DNA from: Glaciecola sp049650345
Lineage (GTDB): Bacteria > Pseudomonadota > Gammaproteobacteria > Enterobacterales > Alteromonadaceae
Length of the DNA stretch: 64,000 bases
Assembly (NCBI GenBank): GCA_049650345.1
Contig: JBARZY010000122.1
Location: 1-64,000 of the forward strand
Direction: 5' to 3'
The notes under the pieces were generated by a model, which was not told the origin of the DNA, did no database searches, and was given only the letters and a program-made list of their open reading frames with translations. This document shows, one piece after another, positions 26,971 to 34,752 of the stretch; position 1 is the first letter of the stretch; each line of letters begins with the position of its first letter. A program made the translations under genes and the position numbers.

Positions 26971-27873
26971 ATGTCAGATAACTTGAACTACAAACATTTA
27001 CATTACTTCTGGGTCGTTGCCACAGAAGGCAGTATCGCGCGAGCTGCAGATAAACTTTTTATTACACCGCAAACCATTAGCGGTCAGTTGAGTATGTTAG
27101 AAGAACGTATTGGGCAACCGTTGTTTGATCGCGTTGGCCGACGTTTACGTTTGACTGAAACAGGGCGCTTAGTATTGCGCTACGCAGACGACATATTTGA
27201 GTTGGGTAAAGAGTTAAGTGATGTACTGCGCGGTGCACCTGTTGTGGGCACATCAGAGTTTATAGTAAGCGCTGCAAGTGCGTTACCAAAAACTATTGTT
27301 TATAAGGTGCTTGAACCCGCTCTTACTGTTTCTAAAGACATTAGCCTAACGTGCAAAGAAGGGCCCGTTGACGCGATTCTTGGAGAACTTGCCGTTCATG
27401 AAGTTGACATGGTGCTTACCGACACGCCTTTAACGAGCGCTTTTAGTATAAAAGCATATAATCATTATTTGGGACAATCTAGTTTGTCGTTTTTTGCATC
27501 GCCCGATTTAGCTGCAAAATTGAATGGTACGTTTCCAGCATGTTTACAAGATGCGCCTATGTTGGTACCTACAAAGCAGTATGCTGTGCGCCAGTTATTT
27601 GATAAATGGTGTGCAGATAACGCGATCTTTCCACTAATTAAAGGACAATATGACGACAGTGCACTAATGAAATCGTTTGGGAAAGCAGGGTTTGGCATCT
27701 TTTTTATGCCGAGCATTATCGAAACCGAAGTTTCTACTGCATTTGGCGTACAAGTTATTGGGCGCAGTGATGAGCTTAAACAAAAGTTTTATGCGATATC
27801 TGCTGAGCGTAAAGTCACGCATCCTGCAGTTGCCGCAATTTGTAACACTGCTAGAGATGTAATTTTCAAATAA
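26971..27873 (+). CDS. nhaR: LysR-family transcriptional activator NhaR
   Basis: 300-aa LysR-type regulator with the NhaR-specific N-terminus NYKHLHYFWVVATEGSIARAAD and helix-turn-helix LFITPQTISGQLSMLEERIGQPLFDRVGRRLRLTETG. In E. coli NhaR activates the Na+/H+ antiporter gene nhaA in response to sodium. The C-terminal effector domain also shows NhaR-like SFGKAGFGIFFMPS. The start is ATG 26971 with GGAAAA upstream; the ATG at 26917 would add 18 residues foreign to the family. No nhaA or other antiporter is present in the window, so its targets lie elsewhere. Confidence 0.92.
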   Translation: MSDNLNYKHLHYFWVVATEGSIARAADKLFITPQTISGQLSMLEERIGQPLFDRVGRRLRLTETGRLVLRYADDIFELGKELSDVLRGAPVVGTSEFIVSAASALPKTIVYKVLEPALTVSKDISLTCKEGPVDAILGELAVHEVDMVLTDTPLTSAFSIKAYNHYLGQSSLSFFASPDLAAKLNGTFPACLQDAPMLVPTKQYAVRQLFDKWCADNAIFPLIKGQYDDSALMKSFGKAGFGIFFMPSIIETEVSTAFGVQVIGRSDELKQKFYAISAERKVTHPAVAAICNTARDVIFK

Positions 27874-27909
27874 TATACCAAAGGTTAATCTAACAATAAA
27901 CGTCTCCAC

Positions 27910-28251
27910 TTATTTTGTCAGATTGTGAAATCCACCGTGTTTAAGCAAAGCGTGTTCGGGACTACTGGTTTTCAATCGCGCTTTCAATTGACACACTTCT
28001 TGTGGTTTTAACGACTGTAACCACTCTTGATAAAATGCCTGGGCTCTTATCATACGGCTTGACCGGCACGCATACAAAACAGCGGTTGTTATACCAAACA
28101 GGGCTACACACAACCACGCCCAAATCGGGTCTGTACTCCCGAGTATACTAGCTGTGCCAACAATCAAAAATGCCGATGATGTTAAATACAGTAGCAAGTA
28201 TTCAATAACACTGGGTTTGGCCTTAAAATCTTCAATCTTCATCAATATCAT
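27910..28251 (-). CDS. Small two-helix membrane protein, unrecognised
   Basis: 113-aa product. Two hydrophobic helices span about residues 19-38 and 44-62, then a basic cytosolic tail (YACRSSRMIRAQAFYQEWLQSLKPQEVCQLKARL). I do not recognise a family. GGAG lies 7 bases before the ATG at 28251, supporting real translation. It converges on nhaR with 36 bases between and stands alone upstream of pnp on the opposite strand. Confidence 0.6.
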   Translation of the reverse strand: MILMKIEDFKAKPSVIEYLLLYLTSSAFLIVGTASILGSTDPIWAWLCVALFGITTAVLYACRSSRMIRAQAFYQEWLQSLKPQEVCQLKARLKTSSPEHALLKHGGFHNLTK

Positions 28252-28583
28252 GTGTCATCTCCGCCATGTTTTAGCAAGCACATCATATTGCTGTTAACAT
28301 GTTTATAACATTCTACGTTCGTCTGTTATGCTCTTGTCTTATAGTGAGTATCGCCCTTTTTGTTAGCACTAATGACTTTGTATTAATATAAAGTTATATA
28401 TATTTACACTTTTATGCGGGTGTATCACGCCAAATTTTCTTGGCTTTATGAGCAAATTTAATAAGTTAAGAGGGAAATAAATCTTTATTTTTAGATTAAT
28501 CGGTTGGTATTGATAACATACAGATATATACTATACGCCGCATTTAATAAGCGAAGAAAATACATATAACGAAAGGATAGAGT
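28252..28583 (+). promoter_or_regulatory. pnp leader and promoter region (no rpsO)
   Basis: 332 AT-rich bases between the divergent small membrane protein gene and pnp. No rpsO reading frame is present, although rpsO precedes pnp in nearly all relatives. A good sigma-70 candidate is -35 TTGGTA (28504-28509), 17-base spacer, -10 TATACT (28527-28532). The predicted 5' leader to the GTG start would be about 45 bases, with ribosome site GAAAGGA at 28571-28577. I did not see the long RNase III hairpin of the E. coli pnp leader. Confidence 0.6.
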
Positions 28584-30698
28584 GTGACTCCTATTACAAA
28601 AACTTTTCAGTATGGTCAACATACTGTAACGCTTGAAACTGGCGTAATCGCCCGTCAAGCAAACGCAGCCGTTATGGCTAGTATGGACGACACAACAGTA
28701 TTGGTTACTGTTGTTGGTAAAAAAGAAGCTAAGCCAGATCAAAGCTTTTTTCCATTAACGGTTAATTATCAAGAAAAAACGTATGCTTCGGGTAAAATCC
28801 CAGGCGGTTTCTTCAAACGTGAAGGTCGCCCTTCAGAAAGCGAAACATTAATCGCACGTTTAATCGACCGTCCAATTAGACCTTTATTCCCTGAAGGTTT
28901 TAAAAACGAAGTACAAGTGGTTATCACAGTTATTTCTGCTAACCCAGAAATTCCAACAGATATTATTTCATTAATTGGTACATCGGCGGCATTGTCAATT
29001 TCAGGTATTCCATTCAATGGTCCTGTAGGCGCAGCCCGAGTAGGCTACATTAATGATGAGTTTGTGCTAAATACTCGCACAACAGAAAACGAAGAAAGCA
29101 AACTTGACCTAGTTGTTGCTGGTACACAAAGTGCGGTACTTATGGTTGAGTCTGAAGCTGAAGTATTGTCTGAAGAAGTCATGCTTAGCGCGGTTATGTA
29201 TGGTCATGAACAATCTCAAGCGGTAGTAAATGCCGTTACTGAATTTGCTGCTGAAGTAGGTACAGAAACATGGGATTGGGTTGCACCTGAGCAAAACGTT
29301 AGCTTAAAAGATCAAATCAAAGCGCTTGCTGAAGAAGGCATGACACAGGCCTATCAGATTTCTGACAAAATGGTTAGAAAAGAAGCCGTTGAAGCAGTAA
29401 CCGCTAAAGCACTTGAAGAACTGAGCGCTGCTGATGAGAACCTTGACCCGAAAGAAGCGTCTGATTTACTTCACGAACTAGAAAGTGACGTGGTTCGTTC
29501 ACGTATATTAGCTGGTGAAAAACGTATTGATGGTCGTGACCCTGAAACTATTCGTGCACTACACGTAGCCACTGGTGTTTTACCTCGTACTCACGGCTCA
29601 GCTGTATTTACGCGTGGCGAAACTCAAGCACTTGTAGTAGCAACGCTTGGTACAGAGCGTGACGCGCAAATGATTGACGGTTTATCTGGTTTAACTAAAA
29701 ATGCTTTCATGTTGCATTACAACTTCCCTCCATATTGTGTAGGTGAAACTGGCATGATTGGTTCGCCAAAGCGTCGTGAAATTGGTCACGGTCGTTTAGC
29801 GAAACGCGGTATTCAAGCGGTTATGCCTACTATGGAAGAATTCCCGTATGTAGTGCGTGTGGTTTCTGAAATCACTGAGTCAAACGGTTCGTCTTCTATG
29901 GCTTCTGTTTGTGGTACTTCGTTAGCTCTTATGGATGCTGGTGTGCCAATTAAAGCTTCTGTTGCTGGTATCGCAATGGGCTTGGTTAAGTCTGACGACA
30001 ACTTTGTTGTATTATCTGACATACTAGGTGATGAAGATCATTTAGGTGACATGGACTTTAAAGTAGCCGGTACGACAGGTGGTGTTACTGCACTACAAAT
30101 GGATATCAAAATTGAAGGTATCACTCAAGAAATCATGCAAAAAGCACTTAAGCAAGCAAAAGAAGCACGCTTGCACATACTAGGTGTAATGGATGAAGCG
30201 ATTGGTGGTCACCGTGAAGAGATGTCTGAATATGCACCGCGTATTTACACACTTAAAATCAACTCTGATAAAATCCGTGACGTTATCGGTAAAGGCGGCG
30301 CAACTATTCGTGCTATCACTGAAGAATCTGATACCAACATTGAGATTGAAGATGACGGTACAATTAAGATTTTTGCAACCGAGAAAACTAAAGCAGATGT
30401 TGCTATTGCGCGTATAGAGCAAGTAACGGCTGAGCTAGAAGTAGGCAAAACTTACCACGGTAAAGTAATGCGTATAGTTGACTTTGGTGCATTTGTTGAA
30501 GTGTTGCCGGGTAAAGAAGGTCTGGTTCACATTTCACAAATTGCTCACGAGCGTGTTAATAAGGTGACTGATTTCTTAAGCGAAGGCCAACAGGTTGACG
30601 TGAAAGTAATGGAAATTGACCGTCAAAACCGCGTGCGTTTAAGCATGAAGGAATTGATTGAAAAGCCAGTTGCTGAAGACAATACCGGCAACGAGTAG
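28584..30698 (+). CDS. pnp: Polynucleotide phosphorylase
   Basis: Trimeric 3'-5' phosphorolytic exoribonuclease of the RNA degradosome. Two RNase PH-like domains: first with GGFFKREGRPSESETLIARLIDRP, second with FTRGETQALVVATLGT and SNGSSSMASVCGTSLALMDAG. Then a KH domain (KIRDVIGKGGATIRAIT) and an S1 domain (GKTYHGKVMRIVDFGAFVEVLPGKEGLVHISQI). 704 aa, against 711 in E. coli. The start is GTG 28584. Expressed from its own leader here rather than behind rpsO, and followed by a strong terminator. Confidence 0.97.
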   Translation: MTPITKTFQYGQHTVTLETGVIARQANAAVMASMDDTTVLVTVVGKKEAKPDQSFFPLTVNYQEKTYASGKIPGGFFKREGRPSESETLIARLIDRPIRPLFPEGFKNEVQVVITVISANPEIPTDIISLIGTSAALSISGIPFNGPVGAARVGYINDEFVLNTRTTENEESKLDLVVAGTQSAVLMVESEAEVLSEEVMLSAVMYGHEQSQAVVNAVTEFAAEVGTETWDWVAPEQNVSLKDQIKALAEEGMTQAYQISDKMVRKEAVEAVTAKALEELSAADENLDPKEASDLLHELESDVVRSRILAGEKRIDGRDPETIRALHVATGVLPRTHGSAVFTRGETQALVVATLGTERDAQMIDGLSGLTKNAFMLHYNFPPYCVGETGMIGSPKRREIGHGRLAKRGIQAVMPTMEEFPYVVRVVSEITESNGSSSMASVCGTSLALMDAGVPIKASVAGIAMGLVKSDDNFVVLSDILGDEDHLGDMDFKVAGTTGGVTALQMDIKIEGITQEIMQKALKQAKEARLHILGVMDEAIGGHREEMSEYAPRIYTLKINSDKIRDVIGKGGATIRAITEESDTNIEIEDDGTIKIFATEKTKADVAIARIEQVTAELEVGKTYHGKVMRIVDFGAFVEVLPGKEGLVHISQIAHERVNKVTDFLSEGQQVDVKVMEIDRQNRVRLSMKELIEKPVAEDNTGNE

Positions 30699-30727
30699 TT
30701 ACTTTTTAACTACCTAGCAAATTAAGT

Positions 30728-30768
30728 AAGCCGCTATTTCACTGAACAGTGATACTAGCGGCTTTTTT
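30728..30768 (+). terminator. Rho-independent terminator after pnp
   Basis: Two-part hairpin: outer 9-bp stem AAGCCGCTA/TAGCGGCTT, small internal loop, inner 6-bp stem TCACTG/CAGTGA with an AA loop, followed by six T. It starts 30 bases after the pnp stop. Confidence 0.9.
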
Positions 30769-30896
30769 GTTTTAATCGCACAAGTAAAACAACTTGGTAC
30801 TGATTTTGTATAGTGATGGTAAGTAAATATCTATATATCATCAGGCAATACATCGTTTCCTTGTACGATACTTATTATTAAAGTTGGAGATAGACT

Positions 30897-31199
30897 ATGA
30901 GTACAAGCCAAACTGAGCTAGAAGCGGCAACATTTAGACGATTGTTAAACCATTTAGACAATAACAAGCAAGTACAAAATATTGAGTTAATGCTGGTGGC
31001 AGATTTTTGCCGAAATTGTTTATCAAAGTGGTATTTAGAAGAAGCGCAAAAGCAAAACGTAGATATGACAGATGCACAAGCGCGTGAACATATTTACAAG
31101 ATGCCTTATAGCGAGTGGAAAAGTGAGCATCAGTTGCCTGCCACCGATGAGCAGATGGCCGCATTTAATGCAAAAAAAGCCGCAAAACAAAACAACTAA
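30897..31199 (+). CDS. DUF1244 family protein
   Basis: 100-aa cytosolic protein of the DUF1244 family, common in proteobacteria, structure known but function not. Core blocks are EAATFRRLLNHLDNNKQVQNIELM, the cysteine motif DFCRNCLSKWYL, and MPYSEWKSEHQLPAT. The paired cysteines (CRNC) could bind metal or form a disulfide; this is inference. GGAG is about 8 bases before the ATG. The tail AAFNAKKAAKQNN is low complexity. Confidence 0.92.
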   Translation: MSTSQTELEAATFRRLLNHLDNNKQVQNIELMLVADFCRNCLSKWYLEEAQKQNVDMTDAQAREHIYKMPYSEWKSEHQLPATDEQMAAFNAKKAAKQNN

Positions 31200-31295
31200 T
31201 CAATGGTTGTTTGCTATAGTTACAAAGGTGTTAGTGTTAATCATGCAAGTGCGGCAGTTAAATAGGGCATTGCAAGTATTCCATGGGGAACTATT

Positions 31296-32186
31296 ATTTT
31301 AGTTATTAATAAGCAATATATCATCATTTCTGTTATCGCTGCGTTTTTGCTAGGCGGATGTGCAACTAGTCCGAGTAAAAGTCCGTTTATGAGTGGGTTA
31401 TTATTGGCTGAGGCTGAGCCGGTAAGCCCGCGTGCACAAATACTGATCGCGCGCTACACTGACGCCCTATATCGCGCTGAATTAAGCGACAGCGAGCGTG
31501 CAGAATTTTTGTTTCAACGAGGTATTGCGTACGACGCAATTGGCTTATCTAGTTTAGCGAGAATGGATTATGCTGAGGCAATAAAACTTAACCCGATACT
31601 AGCGGAAGCGCACAATTCTGTTGGTGTGCATTATATTCAGGCCGGCATGTATATGCTTGCTTATGAAGCCTTCGATGCTACTTTAGACATTAAACCCGAT
31701 TATCACAATGCCATACTCAACCGCGGTATTGCTCTATATTATGGTGGCCGTGCAGAACTGGCAAAACAAGATACACAAGCCTTTTTGAATATAGACGAGA
31801 GTGACCCTATCAGAGCGCTATGGCATTATATTATTCAGTATAAGTCGAACCCGGAACTGGCGAAGCAACAACTTCAGGCTAATCGCAGTAATTTAGCCAA
31901 TGACAATTGGGCCACCAGTATTGTTGATTTTTATCTAGAAGAGATCCCCGAGGCAGAAGTGATTGCTCAGTTGTTGTCTGATGTACGTAGTCAAACACAG
32001 TTAAATAATCGCTTATGCGAAGCGTATTTCTATTTAGGTAAATACCATGGTTGGCAGGGCAATTTAGCCAAGGCTGAAAATTACTTCAAATTATCCCTCA
32101 GTACCAATGTGTATGAGTATGTAGAACATAAATACTCACGTATTGAGCTTAGCAATTTACGTCAAATTCGACGTGCTAGTAATTAA
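31296..32186 (+). CDS. nlpI: NlpI lipoprotein (TPR adaptor); start codon unresolved
   Basis: Outer-membrane TPR lipoprotein that in E. coli binds the Prc protease and the endopeptidase MepS to control peptidoglycan hydrolysis. TPR units are clear, e.g. FLFQRGIAYDAIGLSSLARMDYAEAIKLNP, and the NlpI blocks AYEAFDATLDIKP, LNRGIALYYGGRAELA and EAYFYLGKYHGWQGN follow. The lipobox LGGC is intact, but no ATG, GTG or TTG lies in frame upstream far enough to give a signal sequence. TTG 31347 would leave only three residues before Cys. The open frame continues upstream through IIISVIAAFLLGGC, and ATT 31296 sits 6 bases after GGGGA, so I tentatively place the start there. A base error near 31283-31300 is the alternative. 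Downstream of pnp as in enterobacteria. Confidence 0.85.
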   Translation: MLVINKQYIIISVIAAFLLGGCATSPSKSPFMSGLLLAEAEPVSPRAQILIARYTDALYRAELSDSERAEFLFQRGIAYDAIGLSSLARMDYAEAIKLNPILAEAHNSVGVHYIQAGMYMLAYEAFDATLDIKPDYHNAILNRGIALYYGGRAELAKQDTQAFLNIDESDPIRALWHYIIQYKSNPELAKQQLQANRSNLANDNWATSIVDFYLEEIPEAEVIAQLLSDVRSQTQLNNRLCEAYFYLGKYHGWQGNLAKAENYFKLSLSTNVYEYVEHKYSRIELSNLRQIRRASN

Positions 32187-32234
32187 CTAGCAATGGTTGT
32201 TTGAATATTTTATGGCGACAAAAATAGGCATTCC

Positions 32235-33707
32235 GTGTTAGTGCGTAAGGCTGCTCTAGTGCTTGTTATTGTATGGTTAGCCGTGCAAGTTAATGGCAGT
32301 GCAACACACAATCACCGAGTACTTCAGCACTATATTTTGGCAAACGAATTGAGCATAGCATATGCGGGATTGTGGCCGGCTGCTAAAAAGGGTTCTGCTG
32401 ACGCAATGTCGGCATTGGTGCGTTTATCGGCGCATTATAAAGACGAGCATTGGTTAAAAAAAGCGGCAAGCGTTAATCATTTACCAGCAATACTTGCATT
32501 GGTCACACAAGCTGAAACTGCAAAAGATCGAATCACGTGGTGGCGGCGAGCGGCCAGATTACAACATGCACCCAGCCAATTTGAATTAGCATTAGTTGAA
32601 GTAGATCCGCAAAAAAGACTGGGCTACTTAAGCCAGTCTGCTGAATTAGATCATCAACCTGCTATTATAGCATTTGCCAAATATTGGTACGATTCAGGAA
32701 GCGTCGATAAAGCAATAACATGGCTAAAAAAAGCGGCTAATGTAGATGCTTTGAGCGCATTTAAGTTAGCCAGACTATTATGGCAACAGCAGCAATATGT
32801 TCAGGCAAGCGAATATTTTGAGCAAGCCGCCCAAACCTTACCTGAAGCCAAACGTTATTTAACTACAATAAAAAACAAGCCAAGCACAGAGATATTGGCA
32901 TTGTCTAATCCACTCAATGTGACGCTTAAAGCGCAATGTGCGCAACAATTACAGTTTGTTGCAACCTCATTAAACAGCGCGGTACAAGCACAGGCATTTG
33001 CCGAACGTTTTAAAAATGATGAGCGCTTTAGTGATGTAAACATATGCCTTAACCCAATAACTTGGTTTACTGCCGATGCGCTGCACTGTGAGCAATATCA
33101 ATTTAGGCAGCAATGTGACTTTACATCGCTAGCCACAACAACATTTGAGCCAAACTACACCCATTTGGTATTGTTTTTGCCAACAGGCACAGCATATGTA
33201 CACAAAGGTATTATGTATCTAGACCAAGCTGATACTTACTCGGTATTTGTGCATGAATTAGCCCATTTAGTAGGTTTTGTTGATGAGTACGCGGTGGGAA
33301 GTGAGCTTGCTAGCCAATACTGTTACGAGGGAGAAGCGCCTAATTTAGTACTTGATGATAACAGGGCAACATCGCCTCAGTACCAGCAATGGTTAGCCTT
33401 TAATCAAGCACAAAGCTTACAAGGCATGTCAAATGACACAAGCCCCTATGACTCGACCGTGCATAGTTTGCAGGTTGCGCCCAGCAGAACCTGCAATAAG
33501 CTTAATATTAAAACGCTTAAACCGGCCAGCAAAATTACCTTTTTGGAGCACCATGACACTGAATACATTCCGCCGCTATATTTGACTTTGTGGGCGCACA
33601 ATTTGCAACAAACCTACCAAAATATAGCCGTTGCCGAGCATTTTTATTGGCATGCCGTTGAGCATGAGCTTTTAACCGCAAACCATTGGCAGCAATTATA
33701 TCGTTGA
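32235..33707 (+). CDS. Exported Sel1-repeat protein with M64-like metalloprotease motif
   Basis: 490-aa protein with a hydrophobic N-terminus (LVLVIVWLAVQVNG) suggesting export. Residues 45-215 form degenerate Sel1-like/TPR helical repeats, recognisable by WLKKAASVNHLPAI, WWRRAARLQHAPS and WLKKAANVDALSAFKLARL. A separate C-terminal domain contains the zinc-site pattern H340ELAH followed by LVGFVDEYA, close to the HExxHxxGxxDEY pattern of M64 (IgA peptidase) metalloproteases. Start is GTG 32235, weak ribosome site AATAGG upstream. It follows nlpI by 48 bases on the same strand, so the two may be co-transcribed. Catalytic activity is inferred from the motif only; substrate unknown. Confidence 0.75.
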   Translation: MLVRKAALVLVIVWLAVQVNGSATHNHRVLQHYILANELSIAYAGLWPAAKKGSADAMSALVRLSAHYKDEHWLKKAASVNHLPAILALVTQAETAKDRITWWRRAARLQHAPSQFELALVEVDPQKRLGYLSQSAELDHQPAIIAFAKYWYDSGSVDKAITWLKKAANVDALSAFKLARLLWQQQQYVQASEYFEQAAQTLPEAKRYLTTIKNKPSTEILALSNPLNVTLKAQCAQQLQFVATSLNSAVQAQAFAERFKNDERFSDVNICLNPITWFTADALHCEQYQFRQQCDFTSLATTTFEPNYTHLVLFLPTGTAYVHKGIMYLDQADTYSVFVHELAHLVGFVDEYAVGSELASQYCYEGEAPNLVLDDNRATSPQYQQWLAFNQAQSLQGMSNDTSPYDSTVHSLQVAPSRTCNKLNIKTLKPASKITFLEHHDTEYIPPLYLTLWAHNLQQTYQNIAVAEHFYWHAVEHELLTANHWQQLYR

Positions 33708-33719
33708 TATTGCCATAAG

Positions 33720-34484
33720 TTATGTTGCTTTTGCTTTAAAGTGATCAACATACATGGCGGTTGCGCCACAAATGGCGACAGGCATGACCACAAAATTGAG
33801 TACAGGTATAAACGAAAATACATTTACCATAATACCAAAACCGAATGCTCGGGATTTATCTTTACGTAATGTATCTCGGGTTATTTGAAAGTTACCCTTA
33901 TGATTATCAAAAGGGTAATCAACATATTGAATAGCCATCATCCAAGCAGTAAATAAAAACCAGATCACTTGTCCAATAATTGGCAGTAAGAAAAACAATA
34001 ACAAAAAGCCTAAAGCACGAGGAATAAAATATCCGAGTTTTGAAAATTCTCGACCTAAGGTACGAGGGGTATCTTTTAACACATCTAACAAACCCTCATC
34101 TCCCAAACTTTCACCGGTAAGATAGCGTTCTACTTTTTCACTCAATAAGCCATTAAATGGTGCTGCTATCCAATTTGCGAGAGTGCCGAAAATAAGCGCA
34201 AAAATAAGTAATACAGTAATAATGGCAATGGGCCACAGCAAGTACAAAAGCGCAGCTCGTAACCATCCTAGCCAAGTAGGAACAAAATTAACCACGTAAG
34301 TGACGCCGTCTTGTATGTAATCAAGTAAAAAGTAAAACGCCGTACAAAATAGAAGCAAGTTGATAAACAAAGGCACCAACACAAAACGTTTTAAGCCTTT
34401 GGTCTTTATAAGATCAAAGCCTTGAAAAAAGTAACTCGCGCCGCCTCGGGTGTGGTTATCAGTCATAGCTTGGTTATTATTCAC
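33720..34484 (-). CDS. cysZ: Sulfate transporter CysZ
   Basis: Inner-membrane protein that supplies sulfate for cysteine synthesis. The product (254 aa) has the CysZ landmarks FFQGFDLI near the N-terminus, NWIAAPFNGLLSEKVERYLTGES, the amphipathic DVLKDTPRTLGREFSKLGYFIPRA, MAIQYVDYPFDNHK and the terminal VMPVAICGATAMYVD. Start is GTG 34484 with AGGAG 5 bases upstream. In E. coli cysZ is adjacent to zipA; here smc lies between and cysZ faces away. No cys regulon binding site was identified. Confidence 0.94.
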   Translation of the reverse strand: MNNNQAMTDNHTRGGASYFFQGFDLIKTKGLKRFVLVPLFINLLLFCTAFYFLLDYIQDGVTYVVNFVPTWLGWLRAALLYLLWPIAIITVLLIFALIFGTLANWIAAPFNGLLSEKVERYLTGESLGDEGLLDVLKDTPRTLGREFSKLGYFIPRALGFLLLFFLLPIIGQVIWFLFTAWMMAIQYVDYPFDNHKGNFQITRDTLRKDKSRAFGFGIMVNVFSFIPVLNFVVMPVAICGATAMYVDHFKAKAT

Positions 34485-34752
34485 GCATACTCCTGTTGTT
34501 GCTTACGTTAAAAAATGAGTTTTTTTGTTTGTTGTGCCATTATACGTCTTGTGAAGCTTGCTACTAGTGACTTTTTGAAAGAAAGTGTTACCAACAATGA
34601 CACTTTAGAGCGAGCAGTGCTGTAGCACGTAGTTTAGCATTTGCAGCTTGTTGCACAGTAGGGTACGGTAACTACCATGGTGGCTAAGCGAAGCATAATG
34701 CGTATACGCCCCATGGTCATAAACTCAAATAATAACAACAGTACACACTTAC

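Noticed and set aside
22009..28251. Possible prophage or genomic island
   Set aside because: No integrase, transposase, direct-repeat att pair or phage gene. The tRNA 3' end is not repeated that I could see, and base composition is like the flanks.
31072..31302. 76-aa open frame between the DUF1244 gene and nlpI
   Set aside because: It overlaps the end of the DUF1244 gene in another frame, has no ribosome site or family resemblance, and seems to be chance.
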